Assembly: GCF_946404925.1 (NCBI RefSeq) | Contig: NZ_CAMJFM010000011.1 | Location: forward strand, 24,480-88,479 | Reading direction: 5' to 3' | Source: an uncultured Prevotella sp. | Lineage (GTDB): Bacteria; Bacteroidota; Bacteroidia; Bacteroidales; Bacteroidaceae | DNA: 64,000 nt | Shown: positions 1-7,335 of the stretch, one piece after another | Layout of the letters: each line of letters opens with the position of its first letter | How positions within the stretch are numbered: position 1 is the first letter of the stretch | Made by a program: the position numbers and the translations under genes | Notes under the pieces: generated by a model | What the model saw: the letters and a program-made list of their open reading frames with translations, nothing else | The model's database searches: none | What the model was told of the DNA's origin: nothing

Positions 1-969
1 AATCGAGGTGTTATCAAACTTGTTGTTCACAAAGTTCTTGGTGTTGCCGTTCTTGGGGTCAATCACGTACACGCCATAGTGGTCGGTAGCCAGCCATATC
101 CATCCGCGCTGGTCCATACACACATCCCACACCTGCATATCGGCGGGCAGCGGGGCCACACCTAGAGTGGCCAGATAGTCGTTCAGACTCTTATACCACA
201 CCTTATCCCTCTGGTTGAAGATAAACTGGCGGTTGGTGGTCAGTATCCAGTAGTTGCTATGCTTGTCTACATAGCAGTAGTAGGCCTGACTCGATTGTCC
301 GCCGTTGTTCTTCATAAAGTCGTCTCGCCATATCACTTTGCCCTTGTCGCCATCGATAGCCATGATGTCGCCATCGCTCGATGTAACGAGTAGTTTGTCG
401 TTCCACTCGGCAAAGTTCGAGAAGTAGTACTCCTTGTTTATCTGGTCGGCCTCGTAGCCGTACTTTATCAGCTTAACGCTCTTCTTTCGTGGGTTGTAGC
501 AGTAAAGTCCCTCGTCGTATGTCTTCACCCAGAATCGTTTCTGCGAGTCGATATAGAATCGGTCTACGCCGCCCTTGATGCCCCATTTGCTCAGTATGGT
601 TGTCGGGTTTCGCGTCACCTTCTCGGTCACGGGGTCAAACACGCAGTAGTTCATGCCTTGCTTCAGCCACAGTTTTCCCTCGCCGTCTTCCCATATCTGG
701 TCTACGTAGTTATTTCGCAGGGTTGTGGTATCGTTGACATCCGAGTAGTACACGCGGAATCGGTAGCCGTCATAACGGTTCAGTCCGTACGAGGTACCAA
801 TCCAGATGAATCCGCGCGAGTCCTGGAACAGATAGTTAATCTGCGAGTTCGACAAGCCGTCGCGAGCGTCCAGTCTGCGGAATTTCATATCGGGTATCAC
901 GCCGGAAGCAGCGCTGGCCGAAAGACAGGCCAGACAGATTATCGAGGTAAGTAGTTGCTTAATATTCAT
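1..969 (-). CDS. Periplasmic propeller sensor, N-terminal part (HTCS-type hybrid two-component protein)
   Basis: This reading frame is open from an ATG at 969 to the left window edge, so only the first 323 residues are seen. They start with a signal peptide (MNIKQLLTSIICLACLSASA) and continue with the repeats of a two-component regulator propeller: 'DGLSNSQINYLFQDSRGFIW', then 'GTSYGLNRYDG', 'QIWEDGEGKLWL' and 'VCMDQRGWIWLATD'. In Bacteroidota such N-termini normally belong to hybrid two-component systems that bind oligosaccharides in the periplasm and carry a Y_Y_Y domain, histidine kinase, receiver and AraC domain further on; those parts lie outside the window. The LacI-type regulator gene ends only 14 bases upstream on the same strand, so the two may be co-transcribed. 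A propeller protein without kinase domains is the alternative. Confidence 0.85.
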   Translation of the reverse strand, partial: MNIKQLLTSIICLACLSASAASGVIPDMKFRRLDARDGLSNSQINYLFQDSRGFIWIGTSYGLNRYDGYRFRVYYSDVNDTTTLRNNYVDQIWEDGEGKLWLKQGMNYCVFDPVTEKVTRNPTTILSKWGIKGGVDRFYIDSQKRFWVKTYDEGLYCYNPRKKSVKLIKYGYEADQINKEYYFSNFAEWNDKLLVTSSDGDIMAIDGDKGKVIWRDDFMKNNGGQSSQAYYCYVDKHSNYWILTTNRQFIFNQRDKVWYKSLNDYLATLGVAPLPADMQVWDVCMDQRGWIWLATDHYGVYVIDPKNGNTKNFVNNKFDNTSI

Positions 970-983
970 ATTCTTAGGTATTT

Positions 984-2003
984 TTATTTCTTGGCCGATG
1001 TTTCGCGTATCACGATTTTCTGCGGCACTATCTTCCTGTATATCTTGGTGTCGCCGCTGATGTTCTTGAGCAACAGCTGACACGACTGCACGCCCATCTC
1101 GTAGCTCTGGTCTTCGATGGCCGATAGCTTGGGCGTTACATATTTGGCGTGCACATCGTCGGTAAATCCGATAAGTGCCACGTCTTCGGGTATTCGCAGC
1201 CCTTCCTGCTTGATGGCGGTAAAGGCGGCAAATGTGATGATGTCGTTGAATGCCAATATCGCATCGGGGCGGTTCTCCTTGCGCAGCAGTTTGGTAGTAG
1301 CCTCCAGCGCCCAGTCAAAGTCTATCTTCTCGCACACCACCAGTTCGCGGTCTATCTGTATGCGATTCTCACGCAGGGCCTCCAGATAGCCGTGCTTACG
1401 GCGCACCACCATGTCCAGATGGTTAGGTCCGCCGATAAAGGCTATACGCTTGCTACCCGTATCTATCAGGTGCTGGGTGGCTTGCTGGGCGGCCTCGTCG
1501 CCATTGGCCATCACGCTCGAGAACTTGTCGGGCAAGCATGTGCGACCGAAGAATACCATCGGTATGCCCATCTTCCAGATTTCCTCAAAGTGGCTGTAGT
1601 CGCGGGTATTCTGCGCCAAGCAGGCTATGATACCCTCTACGTGCAGACCTATAAAGTTGTCGATGGCTTTCACCTCGGCCTCGCCGTCCTCGTGGGTGTT
1701 GGCGCTGATCACCGAGTAGCCTGACTTGCGGGCCTCGTCTTCGATACCGTCGAGCACGGCGGCATAGTAGTGCGACACCATGTTTGGCATCACCACACCT
1801 ATCACCTTGGGGGCCTCTTTGCGCAAGCTCTGGGCAAAGGGGTTAGGCCTGTAGTTCATCTCGCGAGCCAGGGCTTTCACCTTGGCCTGCATCTCCTTGC
1901 CTATCTCGGGTGAGTCGCGCAATGCACGACTAACAGTGGCTATACTTACGCCCAATACCTCGGCGATATCCTTCAGCGATGTTCTACGTTTCACATTAAC
2001 CAT
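984..2003 (-). CDS. LacI-family transcriptional regulator
   Basis: The 339-residue product has the LacI layout: an N-terminal helix-turn-helix (SLKDIAEVLGVSIATVSRAL, residues 9-28), the hinge motif YRPN (residues 51-54) and a periplasmic-binding-protein-like core with 'VIGVVMPNMVSHYYAAVLDG' and 'DAILAFNDIITFAAF'. Such proteins repress or activate sugar-use genes in response to a sugar ligand. The frame can be extended 19 codons upstream, but the ATG at 2003 fits family length, follows a GGAG-type ribosome site, and the extension would run through the promoter. The gene lies directly upstream of the HTCS-type sensor. An operator-like palindrome overlaps its own promoter, which suggests autoregulation. 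The ligand cannot be read from the sequence. Confidence 0.93.
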   Translation of the reverse strand: MVNVKRRTSLKDIAEVLGVSIATVSRALRDSPEIGKEMQAKVKALAREMNYRPNPFAQSLRKEAPKVIGVVMPNMVSHYYAAVLDGIEDEARKSGYSVISANTHEDGEAEVKAIDNFIGLHVEGIIACLAQNTRDYSHFEEIWKMGIPMVFFGRTCLPDKFSSVMANGDEAAQQATQHLIDTGSKRIAFIGGPNHLDMVVRRKHGYLEALRENRIQIDRELVVCEKIDFDWALEATTKLLRKENRPDAILAFNDIITFAAFTAIKQEGLRIPEDVALIGFTDDVHAKYVTPKLSAIEDQSYEMGVQSCQLLLKNISGDTKIYRKIVPQKIVIRETSAKK

Positions 2004-2030
2004 ATTCTTCTCCGTAAAAATGCGACGTTG

Positions 2031-2068
2031 CAAAGGTACACTTTTTTCTGGAAATTGCAAACGTTTAC
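2031..2068 (-). promoter_or_regulatory. Promoter of the LacI-type gene with overlapping operator-like palindrome
   Basis: On the minus strand TACCTTTG (2038-2031) is a Bacteroidota -7 box and TTTG (2061-2058) lies 19 bases upstream as the -33 box. The -33 box is inside GCAAACGTTTAC (2057-2068), whose core AAACGTTT is a perfect palindrome with the central CG typical of LacI-family operators. Autorepression is inferred. Confidence 0.6.
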
Positions 2069-2091
2069 GTGTGTTTTTTCACTATAAACCA

Positions 2092-2121
2092 TTGATTTTG
2101 AGCATTTTCATCGTACCTTTG
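2092..2121 (+). promoter_or_regulatory. Bacteroidota-type promoter facing an intergenic region
   Basis: TTG at 2092-2094 is followed after 19 bases by TACCTTTG (2114-2121), which fits the -33/-7 consensus of the Bacteroidota primary sigma factor. No plus-strand protein gene follows; the only thing downstream is a short region ending in a terminator. Confidence 0.5.
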
Positions 2122-2123
2122 CA

Positions 2124-2220
2124 CCAGCAAAAGTCAGAATGAGTAATGAATAGTTGATAATAAGTTAGTTAGAAAACATGTAAAAGTAAGGCTGTCGTGA
2201 TGACAGCCTTTCTTTCTTTT
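2124..2220 (+). ncRNA. Candidate small RNA of about 95 nt
   Basis: A promoter-like sequence (2092-2121) and an intrinsic terminator (2188-2220) on the same strand enclose about 95 bases without a credible reading frame; the only ATG opens a five-codon frame. The flanking protein genes are both on the opposite strand, so this transcript would serve neither. The 3' end has the form usual for small RNAs: a 9-bp stem followed by a T-rich run. The assignment rests on promoter and terminator only; no known RNA family is recognised. Confidence 0.4.
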
Positions 2221-2223
2221 TAT
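2188..2223 (+). terminator. Intrinsic terminator
   Basis: AAGGCTGTC (2188-2196) pairs perfectly with GACAGCCTT (2202-2210) over a five-base loop and is followed by TCTTTCTTTTT. The T-rich tail is on the plus strand; the minus-strand side is poorer in T, so it seems to face the small transcript rather than the DUF5686 gene that ends at 2228. Confidence 0.7.
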
Positions 2224-2227
2224 GTCC

Positions 2228-4840
2228 TTAGAACGTTGCTCTAACCATAAATCTCACACCATGTTTGTGCGCCGTTGGCAGCTCGTTGTAGTTCAGTCGG
2301 CGTATGTACTCCACGTGTACTATCTTAAAGATATTATGTATACCCAGACTCAACTCCATGTACGGGCGCTTGGGGTTCAGCTCGTAGCAGCCTTCGGGGA
2401 AGTACATCAGCATCGTGTTGCCAGCGTTCTTAGCCAACAGCGGGTTGTTCTTCTCCGACAGCTCCCCCCACAGCACGCGGAATCCTATCCACTCTCTCCA
2501 CTTCAGCTTGCGTATCAGCGGTATACGGTTCAGTATCTTTCCGTTCAGGTCCCAGTTCACCTGACCCGATAGGAATCTGTCGGTGGGGAACTCCATGTTG
2601 TTGATGGCCTCAAACGTGTAGTCCTGTACAATGTAGCTCAGGTTGGTCTCGGGCATAATCAGCAGTGGGAATGGTACTTTCTCCCACTCTATACCACCCT
2701 TCACCTTGAAGTCCATCTTTCCCCACGACTTCAGCCAGAATCGCTTGTAGATCGATGCCTCGGTGTAGTTGTAGCTGTATTGTCCGCCCAGCACGCCTTT
2801 CAGTCCTAAGGTATGACTCACGGTGAATACCGGTGCATCCAGGTTGATGGGCAGTCGGCGCTGCTTGGTGTTGATAAACGTCTCGCCCGGGGCGAATCGC
2901 AACTCGGCGCGCAGCTCGGTGGTGCGTATCTTCTGACTCTGCACCGTGTTGGCACCCGATGTGGGCAATGCCGGATTGCTCCAGTTGGTCCAGGTGCTTT
3001 GGTCGTTGCTCTCCGATAGCGGAATGAAGTACAGGTTGCCGCAGGCCTCGTTCTCCTCAGTCTTCATCTGCACCGTGGTGCGGAATCCCCAGTCCTCCTC
3101 GCGCTCAAAGGTCAGCGTCTGGCGGTTGTAGAACATCATCTTGTCTACCTTGCTCCACTTAAAGGCAGTAAACATGTTGTCCTTATCGGTACGCATGAAC
3201 TTGTCTGATGGCGACATCACGTCGTAGGTCGACGAGAAGGTGAGCGTGCGCTGCGGGAACTCGCGGGGCAAGTACTCCTTCTTGTTGAACGACCATATCA
3301 CATCGCCCTTGTAGTACCACTTCTTCGAGTCGATGCCTCGGGCCACGTAGCCTTTCAGGAAGAGGTTCGAATCGAGATTAGCCGTGGTCTGGGCCGATAG
3401 TCGCAGGCGTATACCGTCTATTATGTTCTTGGTTATCATGGTGTTGATAGGACCAATATCCACCTTGCTGGGGTGTTTCTTGGTGCCCGTCTCCACAAAG
3501 TTCTCTATCAGCGCCTTCAGGCCGAAGATGATGTACTTAAAGCCCTTGATGTTCTCGATGTTGCTGATAAACGAGCCCATCTGACTCTCGCCCTTGGTCA
3601 GCTCCACCTGGCGATACTGGTTCCAGAACTCGTCGCCGCGCATCATGGCGTTCACGTCCTTCACCTCCTTCTTCGAGCCCTTAAACAGCTGCTTGGGCAG
3701 TTCGTCGAAGGCGTAGTCGCTGATGCGGGTGTTACGTATCACAGCCAGTTTCTGCAAGAAGCTGGCCACCTTTATCTCGGTAAACATATCGTCTACGCTC
3801 AGCACCCAACTGCCATCGGGCAACTGTGTAAACTCCTGCACCACCTGCATGTTCTCCACCCAGTTCACATCGCTCTTCTTGGGTATGGTCATCTCGCAGC
3901 GCTTCACCTGCCAGCTCGAGTCGGCCAGGATATACAGGTCGCCGCGGAAACCGAAGTCCTGCTGGTTGTTGGGCAGGAAGTGCAGATGGTAGCACAGGTC
4001 CTTGTCTACATACAGCGTGTCTTCTATATAATATCGGTAGAAGGCGATGGCATCCTTACCTATGGGCGATGTAAACGGATACTGCAGCATACGTATCTGG
4101 TCGTCGTATATGTTCACATCGGTAAACACGTCCTTAATCACCGTGTTCAGTATGTCGCCCGTTTGTATCAGGTCGTTAATACCCTGCGTGTTGATACCTT
4201 TTATGATGGTCTTCTCGTCGTGGGGTTTCTTGCGGTATATCTTCTGCGACACCGTCTCGTCTACGCTGATGGGCAGTATCAGCTTGTTGTTGTAGGGACA
4301 TGCCTCTATCTGGTCTATCAGCCACTGCTTCTTCTTGTACTTAGGCGAGTCGAGCACCTCGGGGCGGAAGTCGTTCAGCGCCAGGGTTATCTTCTGATAC
4401 TTGTTGTACTGATAGAAGTCGCGGTTGTCCAGATCGGTTTGTTTCTTGGCGGCCACCACCTTCTTCATCATCTCTACGGCCGGGTTGTTCTTGCGGCTGT
4501 AGCGCTGTCGTTTGGTCTTGACGGTCACCTCCTTCAGCATCTTGTTGTCGGTCTTCAGGCTTATCTTGATGTTGTCCTTGATGCTCGAGCTGATGGCCAC
4601 CGTGTGACTCACGTAGCCCACCGATGTAAACGTGAGCTGCCAGCCATTGTGGCGAGCTATCTTGAAGTTTCCGTCGATATCCGATGCCACGCCCACACCA
4701 TGACCCATATACTGGGCACTGGCAAAGGGGATTGGCTCACCGGTCTTAGCATCCACTATCTGACCGGTAATCATGTGCTGTGCCCATACGCTCATGGCCA
4801 TCAGCATCATACTCAATAGTACTGTTATCCTTCTATTCAT
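2228..4840 (-). CDS. DUF5686 outer-membrane protein with N-terminal carboxypeptidase-regulatory-like domain
   Basis: The 870-residue protein has a signal peptide ending near 'VWAQ' (residue 21), then a beta-sandwich of the carboxypeptidase D regulatory type (ITGQIVDAKTGEPIPFASAQ, about residues 24-100) as found at the N-terminus of TonB-dependent receptors. The long remainder matches the DUF5686 family, whose C-terminal half is thought to form an outer-membrane barrel; it ends in an aromatic residue (MVRATF) as barrel proteins do. Its function is unknown. It is the last gene of the five-gene operon with the nucleotidyltransferase, ATP-grasp, CDP-alcohol transferase and HAD genes, 19 bases after HAD, so it may act on the same envelope product. 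Confidence 0.85.
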   Translation of the reverse strand: MNRRITVLLSMMLMAMSVWAQHMITGQIVDAKTGEPIPFASAQYMGHGVGVASDIDGNFKIARHNGWQLTFTSVGYVSHTVAISSSIKDNIKISLKTDNKMLKEVTVKTKRQRYSRKNNPAVEMMKKVVAAKKQTDLDNRDFYQYNKYQKITLALNDFRPEVLDSPKYKKKQWLIDQIEACPYNNKLILPISVDETVSQKIYRKKPHDEKTIIKGINTQGINDLIQTGDILNTVIKDVFTDVNIYDDQIRMLQYPFTSPIGKDAIAFYRYYIEDTLYVDKDLCYHLHFLPNNQQDFGFRGDLYILADSSWQVKRCEMTIPKKSDVNWVENMQVVQEFTQLPDGSWVLSVDDMFTEIKVASFLQKLAVIRNTRISDYAFDELPKQLFKGSKKEVKDVNAMMRGDEFWNQYRQVELTKGESQMGSFISNIENIKGFKYIIFGLKALIENFVETGTKKHPSKVDIGPINTMITKNIIDGIRLRLSAQTTANLDSNLFLKGYVARGIDSKKWYYKGDVIWSFNKKEYLPREFPQRTLTFSSTYDVMSPSDKFMRTDKDNMFTAFKWSKVDKMMFYNRQTLTFEREEDWGFRTTVQMKTEENEACGNLYFIPLSESNDQSTWTNWSNPALPTSGANTVQSQKIRTTELRAELRFAPGETFINTKQRRLPINLDAPVFTVSHTLGLKGVLGGQYSYNYTEASIYKRFWLKSWGKMDFKVKGGIEWEKVPFPLLIMPETNLSYIVQDYTFEAINNMEFPTDRFLSGQVNWDLNGKILNRIPLIRKLKWREWIGFRVLWGELSEKNNPLLAKNAGNTMLMYFPEGCYELNPKRPYMELSLGIHNIFKIVHVEYIRRLNYNELPTAHKHGVRFMVRATF

Positions 4841-4873
4841 TCACTCTAAATTCTCAATTCTAAACTCTTAATT
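4841..4873 (-). repeat. Short tandem repeat at gene junction (TTTAGAGTTGAG type)
   Basis: The minus strand carries AT-rich near-repeats of the type AAGAGTTTAGAATTGAGAA. The repeat starts inside the HAD gene and encodes its last residues (QLRV) and TAG stop codon, then fills the whole gap to the DUF5686 start codon. Confidence 0.6.
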
Positions 4874-5528
4874 GGTTGAGCGCCGTAATCACGCGCTCAG
4901 CCGCTGTTTCGTCTACAGGGTCGTTAGTCCAGCCTTCGCCTTTAAACCATACGGTGTGGCATCCAGCCTTGCTGGCAGGAATAATGTCCTTATCCATGCT
5001 GTCGCCCACCACCACAACCTCATCGGGTTGCATCTTCAGAGCCTCCACGCCAAGTGTAAATATCTTGGGGTCGGGTTTGCGCACACCCACCACAGCACTC
5101 TCTATGATGGTGTCAAAAATGCCATCCAGCTTGAATTCCTTCAGCACGGTGGCTATGTTGCCGTAAAAGTTGCTCACCAGCACCATGGGGTATCGTCCCT
5201 TCAGCTGCAGCAGCACCTCACGACTACGGGCGGTCTCCTCGCAAGTCAGCTGGTACAAGTCGTCTACCACAGCCTGCTGATATTCGGGCTTGCCCAAGAA
5301 TTCCAGCTCTATGCGTATCTTCTCCTCCAGCGTACGCTTAAAGGTAAAGTCGGGCTTGATAATCGGGTTCTTGCCCAGTGTACGCTCGGCGTGCACGTAG
5401 GCATCGCGAAATTCGGCCTCGCTCACGGGCACCTGCTGGCGCTCGTAGGCATGCCATATCACCTTGCCCCAGTGCTGTCCACCGGTATCCAGCGTGCCGC
5501 CGTAGTCAAATATATATCCTTTAATCAT
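4860..5528 (-). CDS. HAD-superfamily hydrolase (phosphatase-like)
   Basis: The 222-residue protein has the HAD motifs in order: motif I FDYGGTLDT (residues 7-15, nucleophile Asp8), motif II with Ser119 (LVSN), motif III Lys151 (VRKPDP) and motif IV VVGDSMDKD (residues 174-181). An alpha-helical cap lies between residues 15 and 110 as in subfamily I. The second Asp of motif I, the usual acid/base of phosphatases, is replaced by Gly10, as is also known for some HAD branches such as YihX. In the operon with a nucleotidyltransferase and a CDP-alcohol phosphatidyltransferase it could dephosphorylate the phosphorylated head group left by the transferase. That role is inferred. Confidence 0.85.
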   Translation of the reverse strand: MIKGYIFDYGGTLDTGGQHWGKVIWHAYERQQVPVSEAEFRDAYVHAERTLGKNPIIKPDFTFKRTLEEKIRIELEFLGKPEYQQAVVDDLYQLTCEETARSREVLLQLKGRYPMVLVSNFYGNIATVLKEFKLDGIFDTIIESAVVGVRKPDPKIFTLGVEALKMQPDEVVVVGDSMDKDIIPASKAGCHTVWFKGEGWTNDPVDETAAERVITALNQLRV

Positions 5529-5530
5529 TG

Positions 5531-5576
5531 TCTCACCTTCTCACTTTCTCACCTTCTCACCTTCTCACTTTCTCAT
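5531..5576 (-). repeat. Short tandem repeat at gene junction (GTGAGAAG type)
   Basis: Six copies of a GTGAGAAG/GTGAGAAA octamer on the minus strand fill the gap between the CDP-alcohol transferase and HAD genes. The repeat begins inside the first gene and supplies its last two codons (RK) and TGA stop. Confidence 0.75.
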
Positions 5577-6473
5577 CAGTTCCGCGCACAATCGCTCATG
5601 CTTACTGTGCATATACATATACATGGCCTGGAACACGGTTATCTCTACCAGCGGATATACCCATGGGCAGTCTAGCAAGCAGGTCACGTAGATGGTGATG
5701 GCGCGAGTGTTAAACGTCAGCAGATTGGTGTACTTCATCAGCGGACGACTACCCTCCAGCAGTTTCTGGCGCACCTCTTCGTTTGGATTCTGCTTCCAGC
5801 GTGCAAAGAAGCTCTGGAACTGCGGTGTGCGCTGCTCCTGACTCTTGCAGTAGTTGGCGTAGTTATAGTAGAACGTGCGGCCCAGCAGGTCGCTTTTGGG
5901 CAGAGCCTCGTAGGTGGCACGCTGCTGCTTGTAGTTGTCCAGCTCGCTACCCTCCTTGCCCAACAGGAAGAACAGGTGTATCTGGCGATAGTAATCGGCC
6001 AGCGAGCTCTGCTTGGAGTGCAGCAACACACCAGCTATAAAGCACAGCACAAAGCCCCATATGCCCCACTGATACTCAGTGCCGGGTATGTTCTGATTCC
6101 ACAGGCGCCAGATGATGGCGATGTAGATACTTGTAAACCACAGGTCGCCCGAGAATCCATCGAGCATACGGCCTATCAGGGTTTTCTTGCCTGTTATGCG
6201 GGCCATCTGGCCGTCGGTCGAGTCACAGAAGTTAGCAAACATCAGCAGCACCACGCCACAGATGTTATGCATCAGGTCGGTGTAGTGGAACATCCATCCT
6301 GCTCCCACACCTAAGAATATCGATACGATAGTGATTACGTTGGGGTGGATATCCAGTTTATTCCACAACAGTGCAAACACCAGTCCTATGGGGCGGGTAA
6401 AGTGCACGTCCAACCACTCTTCAGTATCTTCCGACTTAAACGATAATTTCAATAATTCCTTAAATGTTGCCAT
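5565..6473 (-). CDS. CDP-alcohol phosphatidyltransferase family protein
   Basis: The 302-residue membrane protein carries the family signature at residues 84-110: D84-x2-D87-G-x2-A-R-x8-G101-x3-D105, with the fourth Asp at 110. The canonical spacing would put it at 109. These enzymes move a phosphoalcohol from a CDP-activated donor, or a phosphatidyl group from CDP-diacylglycerol, using the Asp cluster to bind metal. About six hydrophobic segments are visible (for example residues 45-62, 68-83, 112-128, 133-150). The length is well above the usual 200, with a 90-residue loop after the fourth segment. In context (nucleotidyltransferase upstream, HAD phosphatase downstream) it resembles the bacterial inositol-phosphate phospholipid synthase arrangement, but the substrate is unknown. 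Confidence 0.9.
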   Translation of the reverse strand: MATFKELLKLSFKSEDTEEWLDVHFTRPIGLVFALLWNKLDIHPNVITIVSIFLGVGAGWMFHYTDLMHNICGVVLLMFANFCDSTDGQMARITGKKTLIGRMLDGFSGDLWFTSIYIAIIWRLWNQNIPGTEYQWGIWGFVLCFIAGVLLHSKQSSLADYYRQIHLFFLLGKEGSELDNYKQQRATYEALPKSDLLGRTFYYNYANYCKSQEQRTPQFQSFFARWKQNPNEEVRQKLLEGSRPLMKYTNLLTFNTRAITIYVTCLLDCPWVYPLVEITVFQAMYMYMHSKHERLCAELMRK

Positions 6474-6480
6474 TATAATG

Positions 6481-6537
6481 TTTAATCTTTAATCTTCTAA
6501 TTTTTAATCTTTAATTTTTAATCTTTAATTTTTAATC
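6481..6537 (-). repeat. Short tandem repeat at gene junction (AAAGATTAA type)
   Basis: AAAGATTAA and AAAAATTAA units on the minus strand fill the 51-base gap between the ATP-grasp gene and the CDP-alcohol transferase gene. The first unit lies inside the ATP-grasp frame and gives its last residues IKN and its TAA stop. Confidence 0.75.
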
Positions 6538-7298
6538 AGCTTCGCGATAGCGAAAGCTGCCTCCTCGCGACAGCGAGAGAATGAGGGCCAGTCATTAAAA
6601 TCTATGATGCTATACGCGCCCTTCTCGTCTACGATGCAGTCGCCGCCATACACGCTGATGCCCACTGCCTTGGCCAGCTGTTCTGCACACGCCTGCAGCG
6701 TCTCTATCATAAACGGATAGTGTCGGGCTGCCCCGTTGCGCTGTTCGTCGCCAAACTTGGTGTCGCCATCGTCTGTGGGGTAGTAATAGCGGAAGAATCC
6801 CGTGCCTGCCACACCATAGAACTTCACCAGATCGCCGGGCACGTGCGCACTCACGGTATATTCGGTGATGCCGCGCGCCTTAAACTCCTCAATCTTCTGC
6901 TCCAGCTCGGCCTTGGTAGCGGCAAACTGCACGTCGCCCTTGCTCTGTGCGGCAGCATCGCCTCGCTTCAGCCAGTAGCCGTGCACACCCTCGCGTGGTG
7001 GCATAGGCATACCAGTGCGGCGCATTATCTCCTCCAACTTGCATCGGGCGCAGTTCTTGATGCCATCCGATGAGTTGATGGTGTTCAGCGTCTGCAGTTT
7101 AGCTAATGTCTCGGGCAGACGGCCCATCGTCATAATGCGGTCGTACTGCTCAGGTGCGTATTCAGCCTCCTCGCTCACCAAGTCTACTTGATGTCCAGCC
7201 GCCATGAGTTTAGCGCCTACCGTTTCCAGTATCGCCTTGTCCTTCTCCACCGAGTTCGGCGAGAATCTCTCCGCCCGCTGTATCATCAGTATCCTCAT
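6525..7298 (-). CDS. ATP-grasp enzyme of unknown substrate
   Basis: The 257-residue protein ends in the metal-binding half of an ATP-grasp fold: 'GGDCIVDEKGAYSIIDFNDW' with the Asp233-x-Asn235 pair that holds the two magnesium ions, followed by WPSFSRCREEAA. The N-terminus (MRILMIQRAERFSPNSVEKD) resembles the pre-ATP-grasp domain of RimK and glutathione-synthetase-like ligases. Such enzymes activate a carboxylate with ATP and join it to an amine or thiol. A CxxC (ARCKLEE, Cys83 and Cys86) lies just before the central domain. It stands between the nucleotidyltransferase and the CDP-alcohol transferase, so it may attach an amino acid or similar group to a lipid head group. The exact reaction cannot be told; a kinase-type ATP-grasp is also possible. 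Confidence 0.72.
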   Translation of the reverse strand: MRILMIQRAERFSPNSVEKDKAILETVGAKLMAAGHQVDLVSEEAEYAPEQYDRIMTMGRLPETLAKLQTLNTINSSDGIKNCARCKLEEIMRRTGMPMPPREGVHGYWLKRGDAAAQSKGDVQFAATKAELEQKIEEFKARGITEYTVSAHVPGDLVKFYGVAGTGFFRYYYPTDDGDTKFGDEQRNGAARHYPFMIETLQACAEQLAKAVGISVYGGDCIVDEKGAYSIIDFNDWPSFSRCREEAAFAIAKLIKN

Positions 7299-7300
7299 TT

Positions 7301-7335
7301 CTCTAGCTTCTCACTTCTCACCTCTCACCTCTGAG
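7301..7335 (-). repeat. Short tandem repeat at gene junction (AGAGGTGAG type)
   Basis: On the minus strand AGAGGTGAGAGGTGAGAAGT repeats lie at the end of the nucleotidyltransferase gene. They encode its last residues (RGER) and TGA stop, and run up to the ATP-grasp start. Confidence 0.7.

Noticed and set aside
2003..2060. Longer N-terminus for the LacI-type protein
   Set aside because: It would place the -7 and -33 boxes inside the coding region and add 19 residues before the conserved helix-turn-helix.
3473..4819. 448-codon open frame on the plus strand opposite DUF5686
   Set aside because: It is a shadow of the DUF5686 gene: it is antisense over its whole length, has no family motifs and is rich in His and Val as expected for a reversed frame.
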